Positions 30,552-40,952 of a stretch of 64,000 nucleotides of DNA are shown piece by piece. The stretch's first letter is position 1. Every line of letters begins with the position of its first letter. Where the stretch lies: contig SAXG01000041.1 of the NCBI GenBank assembly GCA_012932865.1, positions 1 through 64,000 of the forward strand. The letters are read 5' to 3'. The notes beneath the pieces were generated by a model. That model ran no database searches, had not been told where the DNA came from, and worked only from the letters and a program-made list of their open reading frames with translations. The position numbers were made by a program, and so were the translations under genes. The DNA is from Amylostereum areolatum (taxonomy: Eukaryota > Basidiomycota > Agaricomycetes > Russulales > Stereaceae).

Positions 30552-31358
30552 TCAACAATACGGTGGAGGCGGCGATGGCGCACTCATCGTCGCCATCGTG
30601 GCACTCATCGCTGCCTCATGAGACGCATGAGACGCATGAGACGTATGTGCTGCATGTGCTGCATGAGCTGCATGAGCCCTCGCCGTCGTCGGCGCGCTTG
30701 TACTCCTCGCTGCCGTCGCACTCCCGCTCACAGCGTTACTCTCCTCCTGCAAATATAACAAGTACACCAACGTCATCACGATCTCGTCCAGATCCTCCAC
30801 CATGTCCGTGTGCACCTCCAGATACGCTGGGAGTGTCTGGTTCAATCTTCCCAGAGATTGGTGGTGGTAGCTTCCAACCGCATGGTTGCCGCCGAGCGTG
30901 AGCTGTCCAGGTTCGAGCCATCAGTGACGGGACGGTGTTTGTAGGCGCGGGCGATGGACAAACGAGGTATATCATCGAGTGTGGGGACCAGGAGTACTCG
31001 CGGCCGCTCCCGGCGACAAAGCTCCACTTGCTGTGGCATTTGGTTCAGCCATCGTCTGGGTACTGATCCGGAACAAATACGCACCCTCCACTGGGCCCTG
31101 TCCTCACCATGTACTTGTCGAACGCCAGGTCCTTCCCCCGGAACCGAAACCGAGTCCGCCTCAACCAATGGTACTCGATCTCCGCAACGAACGTCCAAAC
31201 CGCCCTCCTCGTACGCGTCCGTCGTTGCGCGCTCGAACGTCGTGGTTATGGTGCCGAACAGTCCTATATGGCGTCGAGACTCGAAGGACCGGCCTTCCGC
31301 CGCCGTCGACGAAATCCGTGTTGTCGTACACGTCCGTGGTTTGAGAGAATCTCTGCAT
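30552..31358 (-). pseudogene. DUF6593 protein, copy f (exon 1 frameshifted)
   Basis: ATG 31358 starts MQRFSQTTDVYDNTDFVD. Compared with the duplicate g, exon 1 carries two extra bases: a C in AGGACTGTTC (g has AGGATGTTC) and an A in GCGTACGAGG (g has GCGTCGAGG). Exon 1 is therefore 274 bases instead of 272 and the frame is lost before AEIEYHW. Exon 3 is sound: LTLGGNHAVGSYHHQSLG..LDEIVMTLVYLLY, then a tail of Ala-His and Ser-His units encoded by a trinucleotide-rich repeat, ending PPPPYC. Exon order and splice motifs (GTGCGT, GTTTGT..GGACAG) are those of copies c and g. Confidence 0.8.
30619..30685. repeat. Simple repeat in copy f tail
   Basis: GAGACGCAT and CTGCATGTG/CTGCATGAG units in tandem; encodes the His/Ala/Ser-rich C-terminal tail of copy f. 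Confidence 0.7.
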
Positions 31359-31473
31359 CACTGTGTGTGGACAACAAAACGGTGCGTCAACGAACCTGTT
31401 TCAACGTACGCACATAATACGACTCACTGAAGAAGGGGGGTTGCTGCCGCTTTCGATGAGTTGAGGGCCGGAC

Positions 31474-31481
31474 CTTATATA
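31474..31481 (-). promoter_or_regulatory. TATA box of DUF6593 copy f
   Basis: TATATAAG on the minus strand, about 116 bases before the ATG; between them lies the GTGAGT..CACACAG element that ends directly before the ATG, as in copies b and c. The equivalent in copy g (50005-50012) reads CATATAAG. Confidence 0.55.
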
Positions 31482-31785
31482 CCTATACCTCAGCCCCACA
31501 TGTTCGACACGAATGGTAAGTCCTTCACCTATGTATACCTATCAATCAAATGCCCTTACAGATGATCATGATGAAAATGGAGGCGAGTCACAAGGATGCG
31601 GGTCACTCAGCTGGCGCTCCGGTGGCCTCGCGAGCGATCGAGACTGATTTAATTTGAGGGTAAGTAGAAGCGGGAACGCGCGGGGAGGTCGATTCTATAC
31701 TGGAAAAGGCTGACCTTATTTTCCAGGTATCACGGTAGGGGAGCAGGAGCGATCGGCAAGCCTAGGTTTCCGATGTGCGTGCTAT

Positions 31786-31880
31786 CATACTAGAAGGTGT
31801 CAAGTTGAGTGCTCGGCGCTGCAAGTTGATGTTACGATGCAGTCATTCAGTGCGGCTTAGCTTCCTGCAACTTGAAGTAT
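31786..31880. repeat. 95-base insertion unique to duplicate 1
   Basis: Copy 2 reads GTGCGTGCTATACGCACTACG without interruption at 50379-50399; here 95 bases lie between GCTAT and ACGCAC, ending in GTAT so that TAT is repeated at both edges. The ends contain TCAAGTTGA and CAACTTGA, weak inverted repeats. A small insertion element is likely, though a deletion in copy 2 is also possible. Confidence 0.5.
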
Positions 31881-32040
31881 ACGCACTACGACCGTGCCAC
31901 GCGATAAATCTTGCAAGGCGTCTCCCCGGTCGATCGTGGATCCTTTCGTTGATTTGGACAAAAGTGTCGTTGACTGCGTACAACCAGAAGATAGTCGTTC
32001 TGGTTAGATCAGCCACGTCGGAGACTGGTCGACTCCAAGT

Positions 32041-32935
32041 TATAACCCTAACCCAACCTTCCTGGACCCACCGGCATCTCCCGGCTTCGTAATCTCTGTT
32101 CAACGCTTCCGGAGTACTAGTAGTCCCTTGGACCTTTCGCAATCGTCGCTCGCCGATGCAACAATGGAGGGTGGAGGAAGTGGCGTTGAAAGGTATGCAT
32201 TGTAACCCCCGCAATCGCGTTAAACCTTAAGCTCCAACATTTACCCACAGATCGCATCCCTTGAGCCTTAGTTGACGTTAACGGTGACGTTGAGCCTGCC
32301 AGGCTCGACCTCTCCGGCTCCGAGGCTGGACCGCTTCAAGGAGCAGCCTGTGGTCGTTTTGCTCACTTAAGTATGGTAGGTTCCTCTTCGTCAGAAATTC
32401 CAGGGCTAAGATCTTCGGACGTTGAATCAGATTCTCCCGAAGATGCCGTCCGCTGGCCTACTCTCCAAGGGACGTGAACGACACGAGCCCGGCCTCATAT
32501 GCTGGAATAACTCGAGTCTCGGCGCCTTTCTCGCCTCGTAGTACGCAAGCTGTCCGGTGGATGTCTTTGCTGGTGGCACTCAGGACGTGGGTGCTCGTCT
32601 CTTTTGATACTCGCAACTCTGTCACTCGATTCCAGGTCATGTAGTCCCTGTGAACGGCACTTACGTCTGCATCACCGAGTTCAACACACCAGCAACTAGA
32701 CGACAATATCTCACGCCGGGTACAGTCGGCTTCTTTGATCCATTTATGACAACGTCTAATATATGCGAAGGCAAGGTTAATGACCCGCAGCACGTACAGT
32801 CATAGTCAAGGACGCGATGCGGATACGAGTTCCCGTCGCGAGGCTGTACGTCTTCGTATAAAGAGGTTTGGCACTGACTCCTGGAAATACCACCGCCTCA
32901 TATCCTCAGTCCATATCATCGCCTGCCTTGCCTAT
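32041..32935. other. Intergenic, no gene recognised
   Basis: Nothing I can assign. Minus-strand frames between 32380 and 32790 look faintly protein-like (an acidic SGESDSTSEDLSPG segment) but no gene model is supported. Confidence 0.3.
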
Positions 32936-35421
32936 ATGGTTGACCTTTCACGCATCGGCGCTCTCGCCTTATGTGCAATCCCAGCAACAGTTCTCACCGC
33001 TCGAGCGTCGCCCACGATCACGCTCGACGCGGGGACATTCATCGGGAACGGCTCAGGACTCGTGAACGGATTCTTTGGGATTCCCTATGCCCAACTCCCG
33101 TAAAACCCCCTTTTTCGGTGCCACAGTCTGTCTCTGACATCCAGAACCATTGCAGCATCGGAAATCTCCGTCTTCGCCTTCCTCAACCCAACGCGGCATA
33201 CACCGGGACGGTCAACGCGACCGCTTTCGGTGCATCGTGTATCCAACAAACTGCACCGGTTGTCCTTCCGCCGAATGTCGACCCCAAAGCGGTCGCGTAT
33301 CTCGTCTGGCATGCGGTGACCATCACGCCAGACAACGAGGATTGTGAGATCTCCGCTACGTTTGCTTCGTGAACGCTTGCAATGTATTGACGGGACTTTG
33401 TGTAGGTTTGACTGTGAACGTGGTTGTTCCTGTGAATGCGACCGTTGACTCGAAGCTGCCGGTGGTCGTCGTAAGTGGCACGCTCGTCATCGCGTCTGTG
33501 GACACGCTGACCTTTTCGACGCCCAGTGGATCTACGGAGGTGCGTCTTTGACTATCTCCGTCACTCACGTCTGATTCCTTTCGCCAGGTGCGTTCACGAC
33601 CGGGGGAACCTCGAGGTACGCGAAAACTTTTTCGAAGCTTTCATTTCCTCACACTTGTGTGTAGTGCAAACGGGACGGTCATCGTGCAAAGATCCATAGG
33701 GCTTGGTCAACCGGTTGTCTTCGTGTCTCTAAACTACAGGTTTGTTTGATTCAATAAACCAATCACTGAGTATTAATCTTTGCATTCAGGGGTTCCGGTG
33801 CGCACTTTGTAGTCGGCTATGGCTGCGCTGCTCTGAGTTGCCATCCATTTACGCACAGCTCTCGGTTTCTTGGGCGGAAAAGAGGTGAAAGAGGCGGGTA
33901 TCGGGAATTTGGGCCTCCATGATCGTGCGTTTCCATTTCTCCGACAGCGACAACGACCTCGTGCTTGGCTTGAACCATGTCGCAGAACGACAGGCATTAC
34001 GGTGGATCCAAAAGTACATCGGCGCGTTTGGAGGTGATCCCGCCAAGGTCATGATGTACGTATGGCTTTGCTGTGGGTCGGCGTGGTGTTCTTCACAACG
34101 TTTTGTAGATGGGGGCAGAGCGCGGGCGCCATCTCCGTCGCACTTCAGATGCTCGCGAACGGAGGCGACACGGAGGGCCTTTTCCGGGCGGCGTTTATGC
34201 AGTCGGGATCGCCCATCCCTGTCGGTGACATCGAGCACGGTATGACTTCCAGAAACAAGGCTTGCTGACCATGCGTCTGACCGGGGAGCGTCTGGCGCCG
34301 CAGGGCAAGCATCGTTCGACAACCTCGTCGCGTCGACAAACTGCACGAGCTCCGCGGATAAACTACAGTGCTTGCGAGAGGTTCCGTCGGACACGCTCAA
34401 GGCAGTGCTGAACTCGCCGTCTCCGGATTCAGCGCAGGTTGGTTTCTTTATTTTCCAGCTTTTTGGCTGGCTTGGAAAGTTACTGACTGAAGGAAAAGCT
34501 GTCAACTCTGTCCTCCGCCCCCAGAGCAGACGGTGTTTTCCTCGCGGACGCGTTTCAGCGCCTCGTCGCAGAAGGCAGCGTCGCAGACATCCCGTTCATA
34601 TCTGGTAAGGCCTCTGCTAGATTCTTTACATATCTGCTAACCTATGGTAATCCAGGCAACACCGATGACGAGGGCACCCTTTTCTCCTTCGGAACGATGA
34701 ACTTCACGTGCGCACTGCCCACCAAAACCTCTACTTCCTCCCTGACTGTTCTTATAGCACCGATGAAGAGTTTCGCGCATACATCGGCTCTACGTACTTT
34801 GCGCGCTCTTCGAACACATCCGACTTTGAGCAGCTCTTGACGCTTTATCCCAACGACACGACGTAATGCTCGCCCTTTGGCACCGGAACCGCCAACGCGC
34901 TCAACGCCGAGTACAAGCGGTTCGCGGCCATCCAGGGTGACCTCGTGTTCCAAGCACCCCGGCGGTTCTTCTTGCAGAGCGTGTCGGACCACCAAGCGAC
35001 ATATTCGTTCCGTGAGCACCTTTCATAGACATTAAGCCCCAAACCCGGCACTCACCCTGGCCCTTGTTTCACAGTGAGCAAACGCTTCAAAACGCTACCA
35101 GACTGGGGATCCGTGCGCTATGCTTCCTTCCTTGTCCTTTCTTTGATCTCAGCGCTCACATTTTCCCATCCATCGCAGGCGCACGCGTCCGACATCCCGA
35201 ACATCTTCGGTCCTGGAGACATGACGGACTACCTCATCCGTTTCGCCGCGACGTTGGATCCGAACGGGGACACCGGGATCGCGTGGCCGCGGTATAACAC
35301 CAGCTCGCCGCTCCTGCTTCAGTTCAACGACGGGGACGTGCCGCTCACGATGTCCAGGGACGATTACCGCGTCGAAGGGATGGCGCTCATGACGAAAATG
35401 CTCCTCGAGAATCCCATTTGA
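32936..35421 (+). pseudogene. Type-B carboxylesterase/lipase with premature stop
   Basis: An exon-rich gene of the type-B carboxylesterase family (alpha/beta hydrolases, usually secreted). It starts at ATG 32936 with a hydrophobic signal-like segment (GALALCAIPATVL) and NGFFGIPYAQLP. Short introns connect IGNLRLRLPQP, EDCLTVNVVVPV, WIYGGAFTTGG, ANGTVIVQRS, PVVFVSLNYR, GFLGGKEVKEAGIGNLGLHD, RWIQKYIGAFGGDPAKVM and the nucleophile elbow WGQSAGA (intron ends near 34108). The acid residue is in GNTDDEGTLF and the histidine probably in SAHASDI. All splice junctions I checked keep frame. A TAA at 34864-34866 replaces the residue after NDTT, where relatives continue with GSPFGTG-like sequence; the frame behind it is open to 35421. 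The stop removes about 150 residues including the catalytic His. Confidence 0.8.
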
Positions 35422-35774
35422 ATTTCGACGGAGCGTGTGGGATCGCTGTATATACCCTGCTTTAGAATACGCCCTTATAACGCTACATCCCTCTTTATAT
35501 ACTGAACGCCCCGAGTGCGCGAATGAGTACTTGAAGTATGCACGCCCCACCCCACCTTCATCCGCACCCGCGCCTCCAGACATCGCGCGAAAAGGCAATT
35601 GTCGTAAGGGGCACTGACGACGTCTGTCTCACCCCACCTTCTCTCATCGCAACATTCAACACGTTCTTACAAAACGAAGGTTACATACAACAAGAAAAAA
35701 ACCAACCAAAGCCTCAACTGGGTCTCCACACCGAACCACCGGACCGAAAACTCGCCACTGAGATATCCAACTAT
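35422..35774. other. Convergent intergenic region
   Basis: 3' flanks of the esterase (plus) and of the membrane-protein gene (minus). No gene seen; GTATATAC and TTATATAC near 35448 and 35496 may belong to 3' processing signals. Confidence 0.35.
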
Positions 35775-37892
35775 TCATCGCCCCTCCACCACGAGCGCAC
35801 GCACGAACTCCTCTTCCAACCCTCCAAGAACCGCACCCACACACGCCACGTCCATCCACCCTTCCTCCACCCTTTCCTCTCCCTCTCCCTCCCCCTCCCT
35901 CACCGCCCGCATTCCCTTCCTCACCGCCTTCTCCACCTTAAAACCTCCCCACACCTTCGCCGTGATCCCTCCAACGCCCAAGCCAACGCCCATTCCCACC
36001 ACAGGGAACACCCACGCCAGCGCCCCCAGCACAAACACGAAACACGCCACATGCCCCAGCGCCGTATGCGCGTGGTGCGCCAGGCGTCGGACGGGCGTGG
36101 GCGGGGCGGGGGAGCGGGGAAGCGGGAGGGAGAGGAATGTGGGGCTCGAGGACGAGGACGAGGAGGGTTGGAAGACCAGGCGGCCGACGGTGCGTGGATG
36201 GAGACAGATCGCGGCGCCGACGAGCGCGCACCAGGGTATGAAAAGCAGCGCGCGAGCTGCGTCTTCGCGCGTCCATGTACGAGTGCACAGAGCCTTCCAC
36301 GGCGCATCTTCAGCGATGTCTGCGTCGGCGAGGATAAGGGCAAGATCGGGGTCTTGGCCGTGGGCGGGGGTGGGAGCAAGCGAGAGGGCGTGAGCAAGGG
36401 CGGAGTCGAAGGTGAAGACGATCGAATCCGCCGTATCAACGTCCGAACTGGCATCCGTTTCTTCGTTTTCTTCCTGCGGGACTTGCAACGCCTCCTCAAC
36501 GACGTCCGCAGTAGCCTCCATCGCGAGCGCATCTTCCGCGCCTAAAACAGCCTCGATAGAGCGCGTGTCCCCGTCGTCCTTGGGAGGAACCGCGAGGGTG
36601 GCCGAGCGCCCTTGGCCGAGTGCGAACATCGCGACATCGAATCCAGGAAAGCTTGCGAGCGAAGTGTTCGATCCTGTCAACGCGTCGACGAAGTCCGACT
36701 CCATCGCGTTCGTGGGCTCCTCTTCATCCTCGTCTTCGTGACCAAGGACCGCCACCATCGAGCTCGCGTCGACGTCGTGGCGCGCGGCGAACGAGAACGC
36801 GTCGACCTCGTCCGCATCTTCTTCTCCCAGAACGGCCTCCGTAGAGCTGATGTCCGCGGTCTCGCCCGCCGCGAGCGGGGTGGGCGACGGGCAAGGTATG
36901 TTCTGGACCAGACGGACATCATCCGACTGCCTCATGCCCATCCACGTGTCCAGGCCGTCTTCAACGCGCGACTTGACGTCCGCCGTTGTATCGTGGGCGC
37001 TGCGTACGGTTGGGGACCCGTGCGCGCTGGGCGTGACGGAGTTGGGAGGGGGCGCGGTTCCCGAGGCGTGGGGACCGGTCGAGGGAGCACCAAGGGTGGA
37101 AGCAAGATCGGCGAGAAAGGCGGTGGCGGAGGTAGGAAGCGTCAATGGATCGTCTGTGCATTTGTTCGAAGACTGGGGATGTATAGCTTGAGTATCACTG
37201 GCGGTGAGGCTGTCCGGCCCCTTGAGGGCGTCGATTGTTTCGTTGGATGGTAGGGAAGGAGAAGTAGGGAGAGAAGGGGACGGTGCGATGGGAAGAGTGT
37301 CGTCTCGTTCGCTTAGGGAGGGAGCGGGGGAGATAGGGATGGCGGGATGGTGGAACGGCACGTTGGGGTGGATGAACAGGGACGGAGCCTGCGGTTCGGG
37401 TCTCAGCACTGACAACCACGACGAGCGGGGGAAGAAAAAGCACCTGGTTCGGTTCGCGGGCGTCCTGTTCCCCGGAAAAGGGCGTCCCGGGTGCGGGGTC
37501 TTGACCTTGATCGTGGCTGTCATCGACAGGGGACTCGACGAAGCTTGAGTCGACATGCAACGAGTGCACGCGCCCGCCCTATGTTCATGTAAGCATACCT
37601 GCGGGATCGATGATGCGAAAGAGAAGAGCGGCCGCACCTTGCACAGTGCGTCCCTCCCCTGCTCCTCGATAGCCCGCTGGAACGACGGTTGGGCGTCCTC
37701 CCCTGTAGCGTCCCTAGACGCGAAATAAGCATCTACGCGATCCTTGTGGGAGAAGGAAGCGGTTATGGCGTCGGCGGGGGTGACGGGCTCGGAATCTGGG
37801 GCCCAGACGGGCGAGGGCACCTCCGAGTCGAGCGAGAGCGATGAGGGCCCACGGTGGATGTCCTGGAGAAGGTGAGGTAAGCCGGCGTGCAA
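35775..37892 (-). CDS. Large acidic protein with two membrane segments
   Basis: A frame open for 705 codons on the minus strand ends at 35775. No ATG opens it at 37892; the first in-frame ATG is 37556, and the sequence further 5' looks coding (PSLDS..SHKDRVDAYFASRD), so upstream exons with small introns (for example near 37600 and 37430) are likely. The N-terminal half is Pro/Ser/Thr-rich. The centre is acidic with three repeats of an AVLGxED type (STEAVLGEEDADEVD, MVAVLGHEDEDEEE, SIEAVLGAEDALAME). Two hydrophobic segments follow (ALLFIPWCALVGAAICL and VACFVFVLGALAWVFPVVG), then a basic amphipathic end. Probably an internal-membrane protein; I do not recognise the family. Confidence 0.6.
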   Translation of the reverse strand: MHAGLPHLLQDIHRGPSSLSLDSEVPSPVWAPDSEPVTPADAITASFSHKDRVDAYFASRDATGEDAQPSFQRAIEEQGRDALCKVRPLFSFASSIPQVCLHEHRAGACTRCMSTQASSSPLSMTATIKVKTPHPGRPFPGNRTPANRTRCFFFPRSSWLSVLRPEPQAPSLFIHPNVPFHHPAIPISPAPSLSERDDTLPIAPSPSLPTSPSLPSNETIDALKGPDSLTASDTQAIHPQSSNKCTDDPLTLPTSATAFLADLASTLGAPSTGPHASGTAPPPNSVTPSAHGSPTVRSAHDTTADVKSRVEDGLDTWMGMRQSDDVRLVQNIPCPSPTPLAAGETADISSTEAVLGEEDADEVDAFSFAARHDVDASSMVAVLGHEDEDEEEPTNAMESDFVDALTGSNTSLASFPGFDVAMFALGQGRSATLAVPPKDDGDTRSIEAVLGAEDALAMEATADVVEEALQVPQEENEETDASSDVDTADSIVFTFDSALAHALSLAPTPAHGQDPDLALILADADIAEDAPWKALCTRTWTREDAARALLFIPWCALVGAAICLHPRTVGRLVFQPSSSSSSSPTFLSLPLPRSPAPPTPVRRLAHHAHTALGHVACFVFVLGALAWVFPVVGMGVGLGVGGITAKVWGGFKVEKAVRKGMRAVREGEGEGEERVEEGWMDVACVGAVLGGLEEEFVRALVVEGR

Positions 37893-38693
37893 CAGGAGCT
37901 AGGGTGAGAAGGGGGCGGGGCTACGAACGAGGTGAGGGAGATTCATGGGGATTGTGGTGGCGGGAGGTGAGGGCGAGGGGGGAAAAGGTTGGAGGTTGAG
38001 GAAAGACGGGGGTGACAAGCTGATGCATGTCGAGCTCGGGCTTTGGGGCTGGCGTCGCCTTCGTTCGCCCGACGCCTTCGAGACGCTTTCACTGATTCAT
38101 TTCGCCGCCGCAATCGATCCGGTCGCGAACATACGAGGGCGCGTTGTCCGTAGAGCTTGGACCCCGGCGGACCAAGGAAGGATATGTGCAAAGAGCAAGG
38201 AAAGAGTCCGAGGACTGCGGACGAACTTCGCAGGGCACGTGACGCCCCCGCAACTTCAAGCTTCAAGCTTCAAGTCTTCATGTTCGTGGACAACTATCGA
38301 CATCACTTTATTCCACCAGACGATACAGAAGAGTCCACTAGAATACATGTTTGGTATGAAGCACAACAAAATCCAGATGATATCTCGATACAGGCAAAGG
38401 TAGTCACGATGGACGGTGAAAAAAAGCAAGTCAACAACCTGGCGACGACGGTGTACAACGCGAGGATTGCTGATTGGTCCCCTGTGGACCGCGGCGGACG
38501 CAGCGCCTACACTTCCGGCTTGAAACCGCCAACGAACGGGCCATTGTTTTGTTGTTGGGTTTGGTTCTAAAAGTACCCAACCAGGCGATCGGTGATCAAA
38601 ACACACGGACGAAAGCGAAGGCGACGTACATTGGCATATGTGGGCGGGGGCACCGAAGGAGCCTGCAGAACGACGCCAGTTTAGGTGAGCCCG
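37893..38693. other. Intergenic, possible small gene
   Basis: A plus-strand frame at 38157-38570 contains a segment that reads like protein (HVWYEAQQNPDDISIQAKVV) but no family, start context or introns support it. Otherwise nothing seen. Confidence 0.25.
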
Positions 38694-39198
38694 TCACACG
38701 AGAACGCCGAAGAAAGCACGTACGCTGTAGTACCGCCCGTCATCTCCTCCTATCCCTGCTCCTGCTCCCGCTCCCGTGGTGCCGTTGTGTGGGTACGCCG
38801 GGGAGTATCCTTGGTCGAATCGCGGGTCGGAAGGGGGTGGCGGTGGTGCATTCTGCGGCGGTCTGAACGGCTTCGAGCCGAAAAACGGCAGACCCAGTCG
38901 CCCCGAAGGCGACACGCCGGCGACGCCTTGCTGGTTTCGACGACGGCGGGCGCAGCAACAAATGAAGATGAGCGCGAGGACGACGAAGCCCACGATGATC
39001 GCTGCAAAGATGAGACCATTTTAGCGGGTGAGTTGTATTTAGGAGAGGAGAGGTGCACTGACCGACGACGATCCCTGCGATGGCGCCGCGGGCGAGACGG
39101 CTCCCTCTGCCTGTTCTGCGAAGAGCGTAGACTTGGGGCGCAGAGAGTAGGGCGAGGAGCGCGATGGTGCGCGAAAAGGAGGAGGAGTTGGAGGTCAT
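38694..39198 (-). CDS. Small single-span membrane protein
   Basis: Exon 1 39198-39063 and exon 2 39001-38694, joined across a 61-base intron (GTCAGT..TGCAG), give 147 residues. An N-terminal signal-like segment (TIALLALLSAPQVYA) is followed by a membrane span (GIVV..IIVGFVVLALIFICCC) and a stop-transfer ARRRR. The rest is Pro/Gly-rich with PPPPPSDPRFDQGYSPAYP. This layout (short lumen part, one span beginning GxIAGIV, Arg-rich border, proline-rich tail) is common in small Agaricomycete membrane proteins of unknown role. A second short intron close to the C-terminus (GTACGT near 38722) is possible and would change the last residues. Confidence 0.7.
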
Positions 39199-40952
39199 GG
39201 TGGCAGATATCGGCTTAGGGGGAGAGGCGAGTCCAAGTACTTATAAAGAAGCGGGCGGGCTGTGAGTGTGAAAACTGGGGCCGCCGTACGTCATCGTTCT
39301 TGGTGTAGATAAGATGAAGAATAATCTTATCGTGGGTTCGGCATCTCGACACTTGCCTCCGTCACCGTCGTCATCTATGATCTCGGTTCACCCTATACTT
39401 CACGCAAGCTCGACGTCTAGCTCGACGTTGTGCACAGATGCGGCCTGCGGATCCAGAAGCGGAAAGCCGCAGGTCCTCTCTGCCTCGCGAACACGAGAAG
39501 TCCTGCATGTAGAGCGCGTAATGCGGAAGTTGCGGATCTAGATCGGGAGACTTGCGACGTTTCGTTGCCGGCCACAGGCATGAACTCCAAGAACTTTCGG
39601 TCAGAAACGCGGAATAGAGTGAATCTGGGAAAACGCGCTCACCCTACGCGGTGCAGAAGGTGCGCATTCTGAGCGACAGGAGTCACGCAGGTTGCATGGG
39701 CCGAGTTTCAAGGGGGAGGGGTGGTGAAAAGAAGGTGTATTGAGCGATAAACACGAAGAACCATAACAATATGCGATGCGTATTCAAGGGCAATGGGTAC
39801 GAGCGAAAACCCGTGGAGGAACCGACGTCGCGTAGCAATAGATATGGGTAGAAAGTACAGAGTGCAAGACAGACCTTGTGTTCCGCCTCGACCATAGAAG
39901 AACTGACGGGGTGTGGCGACCATTAGCAGCGTGTTTGTGGGGACAGGATGAGGAAACGCACCATAGGTGGATTGACCTCGTGCTCGCGCCGTTCTGAATG
40001 GCCCTCTCAACTGAATATTTCGCAGGCGAAGAAGAATAACACGATTGCACAGCGTTGCGCGATTTAATGTCGCATAGCGCGAGGGGAGGCAGAGAGAAGA
40101 GCAGGAGAGAAAAGAGCTGAGGAGAGCTCGATAGAGGACAGTGACGGCATTTTCCGCAGCGGAACAGGAATAGCCGATGTCCCGACGACGGCATTCAGCA
40201 AACTTCCTGCTCATCCTGCTCTCATCAGCCTTCTCAAGCTCAGGATCCTCCCTGCGTCTGTCCGCGGTCGAGGCGTGAAGTTTTACTTGTTACCATCTCC
40301 CTCTCTTCCTCATACCTATTGAAATTGTCAGTGGGCAGGACTCAAGAATCAACGTAAGTACTCGTGTCGACTCACGCCGCCTGCTTCGACCCCTTGAATT
40401 CTGCGCTTCAAATGCCAGTTCTCTGATTATCTCCCTCTTTCAGGACCATCCGAAGCACGGAGAAGTAGCGGGTGCCGCTTATTGTACTAATCAACCCAAG
40501 GATGTCCCTGCAGCCATGCACAAAATGGCTACTACATATAATAGGATCAATCAGAAGGAACATACGGACTTTTTCTCGCCCACGCTTCCAGTGGCGCAAC
40601 GAGGTTGGTTTTCTACTTCGGTGTCCGTGTCGCATGCTCATTGCATTATTTCAAGTCGTTATGATCAACACCTAATCAAGACCCGGAGGTAGTGCATACG
40701 GGACTCGACGATTGTCGCTCCCGGGATAGTATTCTCTTTGAACATACCAGACGTCACGGATTGCATAGTATTCGGGACCCGTGTGCTATACGGCACGAGG
40801 ATGTGGTTCTCGGTCGATACGGCGCATGCGTTGATCTCGGGCCTAAATACCTGCCTTGAGTTTGACCACGTGAAGGTGAGCTTCGAGATATAACTTCCCT
40901 CGGAAACACTCCCTCTTCTCTACTTCGTCCACGTCGAAAATCGCCATCAGCA
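39199..40952. other. Intergenic, no gene recognised
   Basis: Long minus-strand frames at 39708-40214 have no family resemblance and no splice support. I see no gene that I can defend in this 1.75 kb. Confidence 0.35.

Larger units (their letters stand above)
30462..32040. repeat. Segmental duplication, copy 1
   Basis: Colinear with 49072-50547 in the same orientation at high identity by eye, including DUF6593 copy f, its promoter and about 500 bases beyond. Differences include simple-repeat length in the gene tail, single-base indels, and a 95-base insertion present only here (31786-31880). Confidence 0.85.

Noticed and set aside
35921..37253. Long frames on both strands across 36-37 kb (for example 213 codons at 36612 plus)
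   Set aside because: They are antisense or alternate-frame shadows of the GC-rich 705-codon minus-strand frame, which has membrane segments and structured repeats.
39708..40214. 168-codon minus-strand frame
   Set aside because: No family resemblance, no introns in a genome where most genes have them, and a composition unlike the real genes nearby.
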